Assembly: GCF_027944005.1 (NCBI RefSeq)
Contig: NZ_AP027204.1
Span: 1,488,001-1,552,000, forward strand
Direction of reading: 5' to 3'
Length of the DNA: 64,000 nt
Source of the DNA: Polynucleobacter sp. SHI8
Lineage (GTDB): Bacteria > Pseudomonadota > Gammaproteobacteria > Burkholderiales > Burkholderiaceae
The notes under the pieces are model-generated. The model worked only from the letters and a program-made list of their open reading frames with translations. It searched no databases and was not told the origin of the DNA. A program made the position numbers and the translations under genes. Positions 8,760 to 17,541 of the stretch are shown here, piece after piece; position 1 is the stretch's first letter; every line of letters begins with the position of its first letter.

Positions 8760-10124
8760 TTACGATCCACCAATCATCATTTCACGAATGAGTATGGATC
8801 CACACTCTTTGGTTCCTCGTGTTAAGACATCTGAACCAATCGTTTCTATACCTAGAAACATTTGTTTGAGGTTACCTGCAATAGTAATTTCCTCTACGGG
8901 ATATTGAATCACGCCGTTTTCAACCCAATAACCAAAAGCTCCTCGAGAGTAATCGCCGGTGACGTAATTAACGCCCTGCCCCATGAGTTCAGTGACGAGA
9001 AGTCCACGTCCCATTTTTTGTGCCAAACCAGATAAATCATCACTAGGTGAAGTTCTAGAACTTGCCATTGTTAGATGATGCGCACCACCTGAGTTACCTG
9101 TGGTTTGCATTCCTAATTTACGGGCTGAATAAGTGGATAAGAAATATCCTTGTACAACGCCTGCCGAAACAACCTGACGAGCTTGTGTCCTAACTCCCTC
9201 ATCATCAAATGGTGTACTGCCACTGAGTCTTAAGCGATGGGGGTCTTCATCAATCTGAATATGATCTGGAAAAACTTGCTTGCCAAGGCTGTCTAATAAA
9301 AAGCTTGAACGTCGATATAAAGAACCACCAGATATGGCCTGCACAAAAGCACCTAATAAGCCAATCGCAACCGGAGCCTCAAATATCACGGGGCATTTTT
9401 GGGTGGGTATAGGCCTTGCACCAAGTCGTGATAAGGCGCGCTGTGCAGCGTATCGTCCAATGGCTTCTGGGTCTGCAAGCTCTTGTGGCAAGCGTGAGGT
9501 AGAGTACCAGTCATCTCTTTGCATCGGTGCACCTTTACGACGTGTTGCACTAGCTATCGGAGCACAGGAGATGTAATGCCTTGAAAATGGGTAGCCTGCT
9601 AAAAATCCACGTGTCGTTCCCATCTGAAAATGGGTCTGATTGGCAGCAATCGAAGCACCATCACTATTGGTAATTAAAGCATTTACTGCAAAAGCCGCAT
9701 CTTCTGCGCGTTTTGCAATCTCGATCGCATCCTCAACAGATAAATCCCATGGATGAAACAAATCTAAATCTTTTGGATTTTTTTCTAATAACTCTTCTTC
9801 TGCCAATCCGGAAAATGGGTCAGGGGCGGTATATCTGGCAATATCATAGGCCGCTTGAATCGTACGCTCGATTGCTTCAGGAGAAAAGTCACTGGTACTG
9901 GCATTGCCACGCTGTTGACCTATGAACACGCTGATCCCTAAGGATTTATCAACGCTACGCTCAATCGTCTCAACCTCACCACGGCGCACGGACACAGATA
10001 AGCCATTGCCCTCAGATACTTCAACAGCAGCATCGGTCGCACCAAGGGATTTAGCTCGAGAAAGGGCATCTTGAATGATTTCTTGAAACTCAAATGCGGA
10101 ATAAGTAAAAGTTTTATTTGTCAT
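8760..10124 (-). CDS. pmbA: TldD/PmbA-family metalloprotease PmbA (TldE)
   Basis: Subunit of the TldD/TldE zinc protease that matures microcin-type peptides and degrades antitoxins in E. coli. The protein has 454 residues from ATG 10124 (MTNKTFTYSAF); an upstream start at 10166 would overlap mog and adds atypical residues. The Ser/Gly-rich C-terminal PmbA domain is recognisable by TGNSGGAHHL, LLVTELMGQGVNYVTGDYSRGAFGYWVENG and the terminal block near GSILIREMMIGGS. The TldD partner, which supplies the HExxxH zinc site, is not in this window. Divergent from mog with only 31 bases between starts. Confidence 0.93.
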   Translation of the reverse strand: MTNKTFTYSAFEFQEIIQDALSRAKSLGATDAAVEVSEGNGLSVSVRRGEVETIERSVDKSLGISVFIGQQRGNASTSDFSPEAIERTIQAAYDIARYTAPDPFSGLAEEELLEKNPKDLDLFHPWDLSVEDAIEIAKRAEDAAFAVNALITNSDGASIAANQTHFQMGTTRGFLAGYPFSRHYISCAPIASATRRKGAPMQRDDWYSTSRLPQELADPEAIGRYAAQRALSRLGARPIPTQKCPVIFEAPVAIGLLGAFVQAISGGSLYRRSSFLLDSLGKQVFPDHIQIDEDPHRLRLSGSTPFDDEGVRTQARQVVSAGVVQGYFLSTYSARKLGMQTTGNSGGAHHLTMASSRTSPSDDLSGLAQKMGRGLLVTELMGQGVNYVTGDYSRGAFGYWVENGVIQYPVEEITIAGNLKQMFLGIETIGSDVLTRGTKECGSILIREMMIGGS

Positions 10125-10155
10125 TCCCTTATCATAGCGATTATTTGTATCAACA

Positions 10156-10788
10156 ATGAAAATCACTATGATAAATACTGAAAATTTAGAACAAATTCGT
10201 ATTGGCCTGGTCTCTATCTCCGACAGAGCATCTTCGGGGATATATGAAGATCAAGGAATCCCCGCACTTGAAAAGTGGTTAAGTAGCGCTTTAACGACGC
10301 CATTTACGTGCATTACAAGACTTATTGCGGATGAACAAGCGGTGATTACTGCAACTCTAATTGAACTAGTCGATGTGGAGCAATGCGATTTGGTATTAAC
10401 CACTGGTGGGACTGGTCCGAGTCGCCGTGATGTAACGCCGGAAGCAACGCTGGCTGCCAGTACAAGGGAAATGCCTGGATTTGGGGAACAAATGCGCCAA
10501 ATTAGCTTAAAGTTCGTCCCTACGGCGATTTTGTCACGTCAAGTTGGGGCTCTTCGTGAAATCGATGGTCACGCTGCACTCATCATCAATTTACCGGGTC
10601 AACCAAAGGCGATTGCAGAAACCCTAGAGGGCCTTAAAGATACCGATGGGAAAATAATCGCCTCTGGTATCTTTGCTGCCGTACCCTACTGCATTGATTT
10701 GATTGGTGGCCCCTACATCGAAACAAATGAAGCAGTTGTCAAAGCGTTTCGACCAAAGTCTGCATTAAGGCCCAAAAACTTGTCATAG
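10156..10788 (+). CDS. mog: Molybdopterin adenylyltransferase Mog
   Basis: Activates molybdopterin by adenylylation before MoeA inserts molybdate. It has 210 residues; the MoCF-domain signature TTGGTGP is at residues 82-88, followed by SRRDVTPEAT, and a second motif INLPGQPKA lies near residue 145. Start ATG 10156 is used; ATG 10168 is an alternative 4 codons in. It completes the moaA-mobA-moeA pathway set from the start of the window, although moaB/moaC/moaD/moaE are absent here. It converges on vapC with 15 bases between the stops. Confidence 0.93.
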   Translation: MKITMINTENLEQIRIGLVSISDRASSGIYEDQGIPALEKWLSSALTTPFTCITRLIADEQAVITATLIELVDVEQCDLVLTTGGTGPSRRDVTPEATLAASTREMPGFGEQMRQISLKFVPTAILSRQVGALREIDGHAALIINLPGQPKAIAETLEGLKDTDGKIIASGIFAAVPYCIDLIGGPYIETNEAVVKAFRPKSALRPKNLS

Positions 10789-10803
10789 CGTTTTTGAATT
10801 TTT

Positions 10804-11214
10804 TTAATGTTTTACCCAGTTCTCTACTTTTAAGCCTGGAAAATTTATGAAATCTTTTTCATTATTAGTCACCAAAATTACTCCCAAAGAAACAGCATGA
10901 GAGGCAATTAGTTTATCCAATGCATCTCTTGTTCGATCCTTATAAATTGCTCTTAGAGGCCCATAAGATCTTGCCGCCAAATGATCAAAAGGCACTACAA
11001 GAAATTCTTCCAATAAGCTTGATAGAGCCAATCGATTTGTTTTTTCAAATTCTTTACCCTTTAGGCTAATTCCAAACTCAAGTTCAGCAAGAGTAATTGC
11101 TGAAATGACAATCTCTCCAACAAAAAAATCTTGAAAACGCTCCTCAACATCTGGTAATTGATTCTTCATTAAATAAATACAAATATTCGTATCCAACATC
11201 AATTTTGGAGTCAT
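10804..11214 (-). CDS. vapC: PIN-domain ribonuclease toxin, VapC type
   Basis: Type II toxin of the VapC class, a Mg-dependent RNase held inactive by its antitoxin. It has 136 residues. The PIN acidic quartet is visible: Asp8 (MLDTNICIY), Glu44 (ITLAELEFG), Asp100 (DALDKLIASHA) and Asp121 (TNNEKDF), with Asn117 in the usual TNN motif. The ATG start (11214) overlaps the antitoxin stop as ATGA, so the pair is translationally coupled. Lies between mog and orn, which are both core genes, consistent with insertion as a small accessory module. The target RNA is not predictable from sequence. Confidence 0.9.
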   Translation of the reverse strand: MTPKLMLDTNICIYLMKNQLPDVEERFQDFFVGEIVISAITLAELEFGISLKGKEFEKTNRLALSSLLEEFLVVPFDHLAARSYGPLRAIYKDRTRDALDKLIASHAVSLGVILVTNNEKDFINFPGLKVENWVKH

Positions 11215-11447
11215 AAAGATTCCCGCTCCTTTTCAATATTTTCTCCTCTTCCCTCCACCATAAAATCAGGTGAAAACTGAGCAAATTTTTTCATTACATT
11301 TCCAATTCTCCTCTGAGCAGGTCGAATACGTAACTCATCACCATGCCGTTCGATGATGAGATCTATATCCCATTTACTGTAGGCAAGTTCAGCAGGGATT
11401 CTTACTGCTTGAGAATTTCCATTTTTAAAAAGCTTGGTATTAGCCAT
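11211..11447 (-). CDS. vapB: VapB-type antitoxin (AbrB/SpoVT-like DNA-binding domain)
   Basis: Antitoxin of the adjoining VapC, 78 residues from ATG 11447. The start is decided by a strong ribosome binding site, GGAGGG, 6 bases upstream and by the family N-terminus MANTKLFKNGNSQAVRIPAE; upstream in-frame starts would run through the promoter and palindrome. Residues 1-45 form the swapped-hairpin DNA-binding domain; the acidic, Phe-containing tail (about 55-78, with MKKFAQFSPDF) is where VapB proteins wrap VapC. Expected to repress its own promoter together with VapC at the palindrome just upstream. Confidence 0.88.
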   Translation of the reverse strand: MANTKLFKNGNSQAVRIPAELAYSKWDIDLIIERHGDELRIRPAQRRIGNVMKKFAQFSPDFMVEGRGENIEKERESL

Positions 11448-11462
11448 AAAACCCTCCGATTG

Positions 11463-11478
11463 GATGTACATGTACATC
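11463..11478. promoter_or_regulatory. 16-bp perfect palindrome, candidate VapBC operator
   Basis: GATGTACATGTACATC reads the same on both strands. It lies 16 bases upstream of the vapB ATG and shares its last bases with the predicted -10 element of the vapBC promoter, so binding here would block transcription. Inverted-repeat operators are established for several VapBC and FitAB pairs. Assignment is inference from position and symmetry. Confidence 0.7.
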
Positions 11479-11504
11479 TTACGCATGTTTAGGCTATCTG
11501 TAAA
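11476..11504 (-). promoter_or_regulatory. Predicted sigma-70 promoter of vapBC
   Basis: On the minus strand TTTACA (11499-11504, five of six consensus bases) is followed after exactly 17 bases by TAAGAT (11476-11481, four of six). Transcription would start close to the palindrome at 11463-11478 and give a short leader ahead of vapB. Confidence 0.55.
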
Positions 11505-11653
11505 CTTCTCTATAGAATTTTCTTCAGTAATATCAATACTTTTGATTGGAACAGGCAAAAAAATTTCCTCAAGATTTGAAGAGTTTAATTTTAGCCTCTA
11601 CCTAATCCTCCAATGCCAAGATGGTCTCTTGATTCATTAGCTAGGAAAATAAA

Positions 11654-11674
11654 TGATTAAAGTGGGCTTAATCA
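11654..11674 (-). terminator. Weak stem-loop downstream of orn
   Basis: TGATTAA (11654-11660) pairs with TTAATCA (11668-11674) around a 7-base loop. Read on the minus strand it sits 58 bases after the orn stop and is followed by TTTATTTT. The stem is AT-rich, so termination is uncertain. Confidence 0.4.
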
Positions 11675-11731
11675 CAATTTATTTACTAAGTATTACTTCT
11701 AAAGCCCAAAGCGTGACTTTAGGAAATGCCT

Positions 11732-12292
11732 TCAGCTGTGAGGGGTTCTAAAGAAGTTCTCGCGGTAATAGCGCAACTCTTCAATGGACTCAATGATGTC
11801 CGCATAGGCAGTATGGGCTTGTTTTTTTGTAAAGTTCTTGGCTACTTCTGGCTGCCAACGTTTACAGAGTTCTTTTACGGTGGAGACATCAATATTTCTG
11901 TAATGGAAAAATCCTTCAAGTTTAGGCATATATCTTGCCATAAACCGTCGATCTTGATGGATGGTATTGCCACACATCGGAGAGACTCCTGATTTGAGAT
12001 GGGTGGCTAAAAACTCCAAACAAATCTTCTCAGCTTCTTCTTCGGTTGTGGTGGAGGCAAGGACTTTATCAATTAAGCCGGATTTTCCATGAGTACCTTG
12101 ATTCCAAGCGTCCATGCCATCGAGTAATGTCTTGTCCTGACGAATCACTAAAACAGGACTTTCCGCAATAATTTCGAGATTACCATCGGTGATCACCATG
12201 GCTAACTCTAAAATCCGCTCTTTCTCGGGGTCTAGCCCACTCATTTCCATATCCAACCAAATTAAACGGTCTTTTTTCAGTTCTGTGTTCAA
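11732..12292 (-). CDS. orn: Oligoribonuclease Orn
   Basis: 3'-5' exonuclease of the DEDDh family that finishes RNA decay by degrading 2-5-mers and pGpG. The exonuclease motifs are present: WLDMEMSGLDPEKERILE (first Asp and Glu), CGNTIHQDRRFMARYMP, and the C-terminal HTAYADIIESIEELRYYRENFF with the His and last Asp. There is no suitable ATG before the first motif: TTG at 12292 (beginning MNTELKKDRLIWLD) gives 186 residues and is preferred; TTG at 12319 gives 195 but would touch the divergent protease start at 12320. The start is therefore uncertain, the identity is not. Confidence 0.93.
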   Translation of the reverse strand: MNTELKKDRLIWLDMEMSGLDPEKERILELAMVITDGNLEIIAESPVLVIRQDKTLLDGMDAWNQGTHGKSGLIDKVLASTTTEEEAEKICLEFLATHLKSGVSPMCGNTIHQDRRFMARYMPKLEGFFHYRNIDVSTVKELCKRWQPEVAKNFTKKQAHTAYADIIESIEELRYYRENFFRTPHS

Positions 12293-12319
12293 ATCGCAAC
12301 TCGCTTCTATAATTAACAA

Positions 12320-13582
12320 ATGATATTTACTTATATTTTCCTCGCTTTTTTGTTATTGGGCCTTTTTACCCAATTTTTCCTTGCGCAGCGTCAGATTCAA
12401 TCTGCTCGTCTTCATAGCAATCAAGTACCTGCCGGCTTTGAAGAATCCATCTCGCTAGCCGATCATCAAAAAGCTGCTCACTACACGATCGCTAAATTAA
12501 AGCTTTCATCAGTTGAAACATTTTTCTCGCAAGCACTATTAATTGCTCTCACGATGTTGGGTTTTTTATATTCGATTCATCGTGAGCTACTAGATATATT
12601 CTCTGCTGGTGTTTGGCAACAAATCGCTCTCCTACTCTCCATCAGTTTTTTATCTAGCTTGATCGATCTTCCTTTTTCTTGGTACAAACAATTTCGTTTA
12701 GAGGAACAATTTGGCTTCAATCGCATGACTCAAAAACTCTTTTGGCTCGACTTTATCAAAGGCACTGCCCTGAGCCTCGTAATTGGCGTCCCTTTACTTT
12801 GGGTGATTCTGAGTCTCATGCAACAAGCGGGTCAATATTGGTGGCTATTTGCTTGGGTCTTCTTGGTAGGATTTATTTTGCTAGCTACGTGGATCGCCCC
12901 AGTTGTCATCATGCCTCTCTTTAATAAATTTAAACCACTTGATGATGGTCCTCTCAAAACCTCAATTCAATCTCTTTTAGATCGTTGTGGCTTTGTGAGT
13001 AAAGGTCTATTTGTGATGGATGGCAGTAAAAGAAGTGCCCATGGCAATGCATACTTTACAGGGATTGGTAAAAATAAACGGATTGTATTTTTTGATACGC
13101 TGATTGAGAAACTTTCTCCTGTTGAAATCGAGGCTGTCTTAGCTCATGAACTTGGTCACTTTAAAAAAAACCATGTGCATAAAAGAATGTTACTAACCTT
13201 CTTCATGAGTCTTGCTGGTTTAGCACTATTGGGTTGGCTGTCTCAACAAATCTGGTTCTATGAAAGCTTAGGCGTACTTCCAGAAATCGATGGTAATAAT
13301 GCAGGTCTTGCCCTTGCTCTATTCTCTTTGACAATTCCAGTCTTTACGTTTTTTATTACTCCACTGGGTAGTTTACTGTCACGCAAACATGAGTTCGAGG
13401 CTGACGCCTTTGCCGCCGAGAAATCGAATGCAAGTGACTTAATTTCAGCACTGATTAAGCTTTATCAAGATAATGCTGCAACTCTGACTCCAGACCGTTT
13501 ATATTCGGCATTTTATGACTCACATCCACCAGCACCGATTCGAATCGCTCATCTGAATCAATTGATCAAGGTCGCAACCTAA
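12320..13582 (+). CDS. M48-family membrane zinc metalloprotease (Ste24/CAAX-protease type)
   Basis: Inner-membrane endopeptidase of 420 residues with about seven hydrophobic segments. The zinc motif HELGH is at residues 276-280; the third ligand motif ExxxD is Glu358 to Asp362 (HEFEAD). Length, N-terminal LDLPFSWYKQFRLEEQFGFNRMT and the C-terminal YSAFYDSHPPAPIRI follow the Ste24p/CAAX-prenyl-protease branch rather than the shorter HtpX. Bacterial members do not process prenylated proteins and probably act in membrane protein quality control; the substrate here is unknown. Divergent from orn with essentially no spacer; rsgA follows 12 bases after the stop. Confidence 0.9.
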   Translation: MIFTYIFLAFLLLGLFTQFFLAQRQIQSARLHSNQVPAGFEESISLADHQKAAHYTIAKLKLSSVETFFSQALLIALTMLGFLYSIHRELLDIFSAGVWQQIALLLSISFLSSLIDLPFSWYKQFRLEEQFGFNRMTQKLFWLDFIKGTALSLVIGVPLLWVILSLMQQAGQYWWLFAWVFLVGFILLATWIAPVVIMPLFNKFKPLDDGPLKTSIQSLLDRCGFVSKGLFVMDGSKRSAHGNAYFTGIGKNKRIVFFDTLIEKLSPVEIEAVLAHELGHFKKNHVHKRMLLTFFMSLAGLALLGWLSQQIWFYESLGVLPEIDGNNAGLALALFSLTIPVFTFFITPLGSLLSRKHEFEADAFAAEKSNASDLISALIKLYQDNAATLTPDRLYSAFYDSHPPAPIRIAHLNQLIKVAT

Positions 13583-13594
13583 TGGAATACCGTC

Positions 13595-14548
13595 TTGCTT
13601 AACTCTTCCTTCAAGGCGCTCTTAGTAGCTTCTTATGGTAGAAATTATTTAGCAAGACCTCTTCACCCAAGTTCTTCTGAACCCGAGTTTTACGAAGTTA
13701 AATCGCGGGGAAAAAAGCATGAAGCGGCTGTGGGTGATTTTTTAGAATTACAAACAACCTCTCCCAATCAAGCAGTAATAGAAAACATTCTGCCTCGTAA
13801 CAATTTATTATTTCGCTCTGATGCTTTTCGATCAAAATCCATTGCGGCCAATGTGGATCAAATTCTGCTAGTTCTTGCAACTGAGCCAGGATTTTCACCT
13901 GACTTACTTGGCAGAGCTGCTATCGCTGCTGCGCATGAGGGTATTGAACTGCGGATCTTACTGAATAAAACTGATTTAAAGGAGCAGCTTCTCAAAGCGC
14001 GTGAACTCTTAGCACCCTATCAACATCTCGGGATTCCGATTCATGAGATTTCAGCAAAGTTTGATGCGGATAGCATGTCATCCTTAGAACCTTTTTTAGC
14101 AGGCAAGGTCTCAGTTCTCGTTGGACAATCGGGGATGGGTAAATCAACCCTCCTCAATCAATGGATTCCTACTGCAAGCGCTCAAACAAGAGAACACTCA
14201 ACGAAGTTAGATACCGGCAAACACACAACAACTGCTTGTCGTTATTACGACTTACCTGCTTGGGGAGTTCAACATGGTGTTGTTGGTGCACTCATTGATT
14301 CACCAGGTTTTCAGGAATTCGGTCTAGCGCATTTATCAGAAAGTGAATTACAACATGCCTTTACTGAATTTATTCCTTATCTAGGACAGTGCCGCTTCCA
14401 TAACTGCTCTCATTCGCATGAGCCTGGATGCGCTATTCTTGAAGGAGTATCACAGGGTCTCATTTCACCTACACGGGTTAAATTATTTAATCAACTATTG
14501 CACGAGAGTCGCAATGCCACGATTCAAACACAGGGACATCAGTCTTAA
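13595..14548 (+). CDS. rsgA: Ribosome small subunit-dependent GTPase RsgA
   Basis: Late 30S assembly factor, 317 residues. It is a circularly permuted GTPase: the N-terminal OB fold (VVASYGRNYL region to about residue 70) is followed by NKTD-type G4 at LLNKTD, then the P-loop GQSGMGKS at residues 177-184 and DSPGF as G3. The C-terminal zinc module is Cys266, Cys271, His273 and Cys279. The only workable start in frame is TTG 13595, since a stop lies 15 bases upstream; a GGA sits 9 bases before it. Converges on the CobD-like gene with 13 bases between stops. Confidence 0.94.
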   Translation: MLNSSFKALLVASYGRNYLARPLHPSSSEPEFYEVKSRGKKHEAAVGDFLELQTTSPNQAVIENILPRNNLLFRSDAFRSKSIAANVDQILLVLATEPGFSPDLLGRAAIAAAHEGIELRILLNKTDLKEQLLKARELLAPYQHLGIPIHEISAKFDADSMSSLEPFLAGKVSVLVGQSGMGKSTLLNQWIPTASAQTREHSTKLDTGKHTTTACRYYDLPAWGVQHGVVGALIDSPGFQEFGLAHLSESELQHAFTEFIPYLGQCRFHNCSHSHEPGCAILEGVSQGLISPTRVKLFNQLLHESRNATIQTQGHQS

Positions 14549-14561
14549 TGGCTCTAAAGTT

Positions 14562-15515
14562 TTATAGTTGGCCAAACCAAACAGCGATCGAGAGCATTGC
14601 CAAAAGAATCATCCACAGCACCACGGCACGCCAAACAAGACTAGCTCCAGATGCTAAATGTGCGGGAACTGGTAATAATCCTATTTCCTGAACAGGTACC
14701 TCTCCGGTTTCAGCAAGCCGTAAGGCTTCATCCGTAGATACCTGCGCAATGGGCTCACCCAGTTGCACTCCCAAAGCACCACCACCTGTGCCAATAAGAA
14801 TCGCTTTAGACTGGGTATCCCATTTCTTTTGATGATAACGCCAAGCATAAGCTGCCTGCTCAAAATTACCCACAATGGTGAAGCCAATAGCTGTCAATCG
14901 CGTGGGTACCCAATCAATCAGGTACCGAAATTTTTGAATCATGACCATGAGCTTAGGACTTACCATACCGAATTTCCAGAGATCTTCCGCCATCAATACA
15001 AGTCGATATAAGACTACCCCAGCAGGTCCAATCGGTAATAAAAAGAAAAAGAATAGGCCAAATACATTCGAATGAACGGCTAAAATTGCACGCTCTAATG
15101 TGTGTCTAACCACTTCAGATTCGGTGAGGGTCTCGGTATTTAAATTAGACCCTACCCAGTTAGCCAACTCACTTCGTGCATCATCCAAACGCCTTTCTTG
15201 TAATGCTTCCTGAATCAAGCGATAGTGGGAACTGAATTGACGAAATCCCATCAAGGAATACACAATAAAAATATTCCAAACAAGTGCTAATAGAGGCAAT
15301 TGATATATGAGCCATAAATGCACCATGAAGACAAATAAAACGGGTGGGACGACCAAAACAAAGATGGCTACTTTAGCGGAAGTTTCTTCCCCTGTGTCAC
15401 AATAATTGGGAACACGATCGATCCACAGTTTCATGAGGCGCTGAACCCAATGATTAGGCCCTACAGGTCGATACTGCTCCAGCATTAAACTCAACAAAAC
15501 AGAAATAAATGTCAT
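14562..15515 (-). CDS. CobD/CbiB-like integral membrane protein
   Basis: Membrane protein of 317 residues that resembles the CobD/CbiB superfamily proteins conserved across Burkholderiales outside cobalamin operons (also compared with AmpE). Hydrophobic segments occur near residues 1-15, 45-90, 145-175 and 295-317. It begins MTFISVLLSLMLEQYRP and has a C-terminal hydrophobic anchor. No other cobalamin genes are near, so a role in adenosylcobinamide phosphate synthesis should not be assumed. The Nudix gene ends 3 bases upstream of its start, so the two are co-transcribed. Confidence 0.78.
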   Translation of the reverse strand: MTFISVLLSLMLEQYRPVGPNHWVQRLMKLWIDRVPNYCDTGEETSAKVAIFVLVVPPVLFVFMVHLWLIYQLPLLALVWNIFIVYSLMGFRQFSSHYRLIQEALQERRLDDARSELANWVGSNLNTETLTESEVVRHTLERAILAVHSNVFGLFFFFLLPIGPAGVVLYRLVLMAEDLWKFGMVSPKLMVMIQKFRYLIDWVPTRLTAIGFTIVGNFEQAAYAWRYHQKKWDTQSKAILIGTGGGALGVQLGEPIAQVSTDEALRLAETGEVPVQEIGLLPVPAHLASGASLVWRAVVLWMILLAMLSIAVWFGQL

Positions 15516-15518
15516 TAT

Positions 15519-16205
15519 TTAAGCTCTTAAAAAATGGTACAGATTTCTGAGCATACCAGCAGTTGCCCCCCAAATGAACTTCGACTCATAGGGCATGGCA
15601 TAAAACTTACGATATCCATCGGGTCCTACCCATTCACGAATCTGGTGGTTCGCAGGATTCATCAAAAAAGCTAATGGGACTTCGAAAATTTCTGCAACTT
15701 CATTGGTATCGGGTACTAATTCCTCAACGGAAGAAACAAGTCCCACAATCGGTGTCACTTGATAACCAGTGATCGTAAAGTAGTCTGGTAAATGCCCCAA
15801 ATGCTCCACATGATGATGACCAAGTCCGATCTCTTCATGTGCTTCGCGGAGTGCGGTATGTTTGAGATCAATGTCACTTTCTTCTTTTCGTCCACCCGGA
15901 AAACTGATTTGTCCGGCATGATCATTCAGGTGCTCAGCACGCTTGGTGAGTAAGACACTGAGGTGATTCTCTTTTTGCACAATCGGAATGAGGACTGCGG
16001 CAATCCGTTTACCCATACCCGGTTGATATTCGAGTGACTTTCTGGACTCATCGGTTATTTCCGGTGTCCATGGTTTGCTTTGTTCGAAACGCTGTCTTAA
16101 CGCATGCGGCTGTAACAAATCGAGTGGTACTGGAGGAGTATGAAGCGATGCTTCCTGGATAGGAACCATCTGGGGATCAAACTTCGGAACACGTCTTTGC
16201 ATCAA
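15519..16205 (-). CDS. Nudix hydrolase, CoA pyrophosphatase-like
   Basis: Hydrolase of 228 residues with the complete Nudix box GX5EX7REUXEEXGU at about residues 108-131 (GGRKEESD...TALREAHEEIGL). The motif LLTKRAEHLNDHAGQISFPGG just before it is the UPF0035/CoA-hydrolase signature of the Nudt7/YeaB subgroup, which cleaves CoA and its oxidised or acyl forms. The N-terminal 60 residues form an extension seen in related bacterial members. Cytoplasmic. First gene of a minus-strand pair with the CobD-like membrane protein. Confidence 0.87.
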   Translation of the reverse strand: MMQRRVPKFDPQMVPIQEASLHTPPVPLDLLQPHALRQRFEQSKPWTPEITDESRKSLEYQPGMGKRIAAVLIPIVQKENHLSVLLTKRAEHLNDHAGQISFPGGRKEESDIDLKHTALREAHEEIGLGHHHVEHLGHLPDYFTITGYQVTPIVGLVSSVEELVPDTNEVAEIFEVPLAFLMNPANHQIREWVGPDGYRKFYAMPYESKFIWGATAGMLRNLYHFLRA

Positions 16206-16281
16206 ATGATTATAAGCCTAGTCTTTTAATCCAATATTAGAATAAACTCTACATAATAAAAAAATAATGAAGAGGATGTGA

Positions 16282-17541
16282 ATGAAATATCAATACTTAT
16301 TTGGAATTGCTGCTTATTTATCCATCAGCTCCGCTGTTCTGGGCGCACCACTGCCAACAGCAACTCCCGCTTCACAGGGTTTTAACCCCAAAAATGTACA
16401 AGCAATCGATCAATTTTTTAGTGATGAAATCGCACAAAATAGAATGCCTGGGGGTGTATTGGCTGTCGCTAAAAATGGTAAATTAATTATTTATAAAACC
16501 TATGGGTATCAAGATAAAAAGAACAATATTCCGATGTCTTTTGATACGGTTTTTAATTTAGCATCCATGACGAAGGTGATGGCCGCAGCAGGTGCCATGA
16601 CTTTTTATGAAGAAGGTAAGTTACAGTTGTCCGCCCCTGTCTCGCATTGGTTTCCTGAATTTAAATCCATGAATGTGGGTAAGCTTGAAAATGGTGTTTT
16701 AAGTCAAGTGCCTGCGACTAAACCCATCACGGTTCAAGATCTGATGCGTCATACGAACGGTCTCACCTATGGTGCTCGTGCAAATACGCCGGTGCACCAA
16801 GCATCTCTTAGGTCTTCCGCTGAAGCGGCTGCTGAATTTAGTGGTGCTGACTTTATTAAACGTCTGTCAACTACTCCTCTACTGTATGAGCCTGGCACCG
16901 CTTGGGACTATAGCTTTGGTATCGATGTTCTTGGTCTCTTGCAAGAAAAAATTGCGGGAAAGCGTCTCAATGATATTTTGAATGAGAGAATCTGGTCGCG
17001 TATTGGTATGAAAGATACGGGCTTTACTTTAAGTGAATCTGCGAAAAAACGTTTGGCTCAGCCTCATGAGATTGATCCAATTACTGGAAAGAAACAAAAG
17101 ATTGGCATCTATGAAAACCCCGCTAAATTCGATTGCGGTGGTTCTTGTGCATATAGCACGGCAGCCGACTATATTCGTTTTGGTCAAATGTTGCTCAACG
17201 GCGGCTCTTTAGATGGGCAACGTATTCTGGGACCACAAACGGTGGCACTAATGACCTCAGATCATTTAGGCAACCAAATTAAAAATAATGTTGGCGGCAC
17301 GGAGCCCGGTCGCGAAGGCTATGGCTTTGGTTTAGGAGTTGCTGTTCGTAAAGAAAAAGGTTTATCTGCAACGAACGGTAATATCGGTGATTACACATGG
17401 AATGGCGCAAACGGTACGATCTTTTGGGTCGACCCTAAAGAGAAATTAGTGGTTGTGATGATGGCTGCAGCTCCTGGTGAACTTCGTAAGGAGTATCGCG
17501 AAAGATTGAATGCCTACATTTATGCTGGTCTCAATCAATAA
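16282..17541 (+). CDS. Exported beta-lactamase-fold serine hydrolase
   Basis: Serine hydrolase of the beta-lactamase/class C-like fold (esterase EstB, AmpH or D-aminopeptidase type), 419 residues. A signal peptide ends near residue 22 (VLGA-PLP). The active-site SxxK is Ser95-Met-Thr-Lys98, and a Tyr in WDYSFGIDV near residue 210 fits the YxN position without its Asn, which argues against a true beta-lactamase. Ribosome binding site GAGGATGTG precedes ATG 16282. The stop is followed at once by the ATG of a ModA-like binding protein (TAAATG), so the two exported proteins are probably made together. Substrate unknown. Confidence 0.85.
   Translation: MKYQYLFGIAAYLSISSAVLGAPLPTATPASQGFNPKNVQAIDQFFSDEIAQNRMPGGVLAVAKNGKLIIYKTYGYQDKKNNIPMSFDTVFNLASMTKVMAAAGAMTFYEEGKLQLSAPVSHWFPEFKSMNVGKLENGVLSQVPATKPITVQDLMRHTNGLTYGARANTPVHQASLRSSAEAAAEFSGADFIKRLSTTPLLYEPGTAWDYSFGIDVLGLLQEKIAGKRLNDILNERIWSRIGMKDTGFTLSESAKKRLAQPHEIDPITGKKQKIGIYENPAKFDCGGSCAYSTAADYIRFGQMLLNGGSLDGQRILGPQTVALMTSDHLGNQIKNNVGGTEPGREGYGFGLGVAVRKEKGLSATNGNIGDYTWNGANGTIFWVDPKEKLVVVMMAAAPGELRKEYRERLNAYIYAGLNQ

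Noticed and set aside
14562..15515. Cobalamin biosynthesis CobD
   Set aside because: No cobalamin genes are near, and similar proteins occur outside such operons, so the symbol was not assigned.
16282..17541. Class C beta-lactamase
   Set aside because: The SxxK is present but the Tyr region reads YSF instead of YxN, and no AmpC-type context was seen; a general serine hydrolase fits better.
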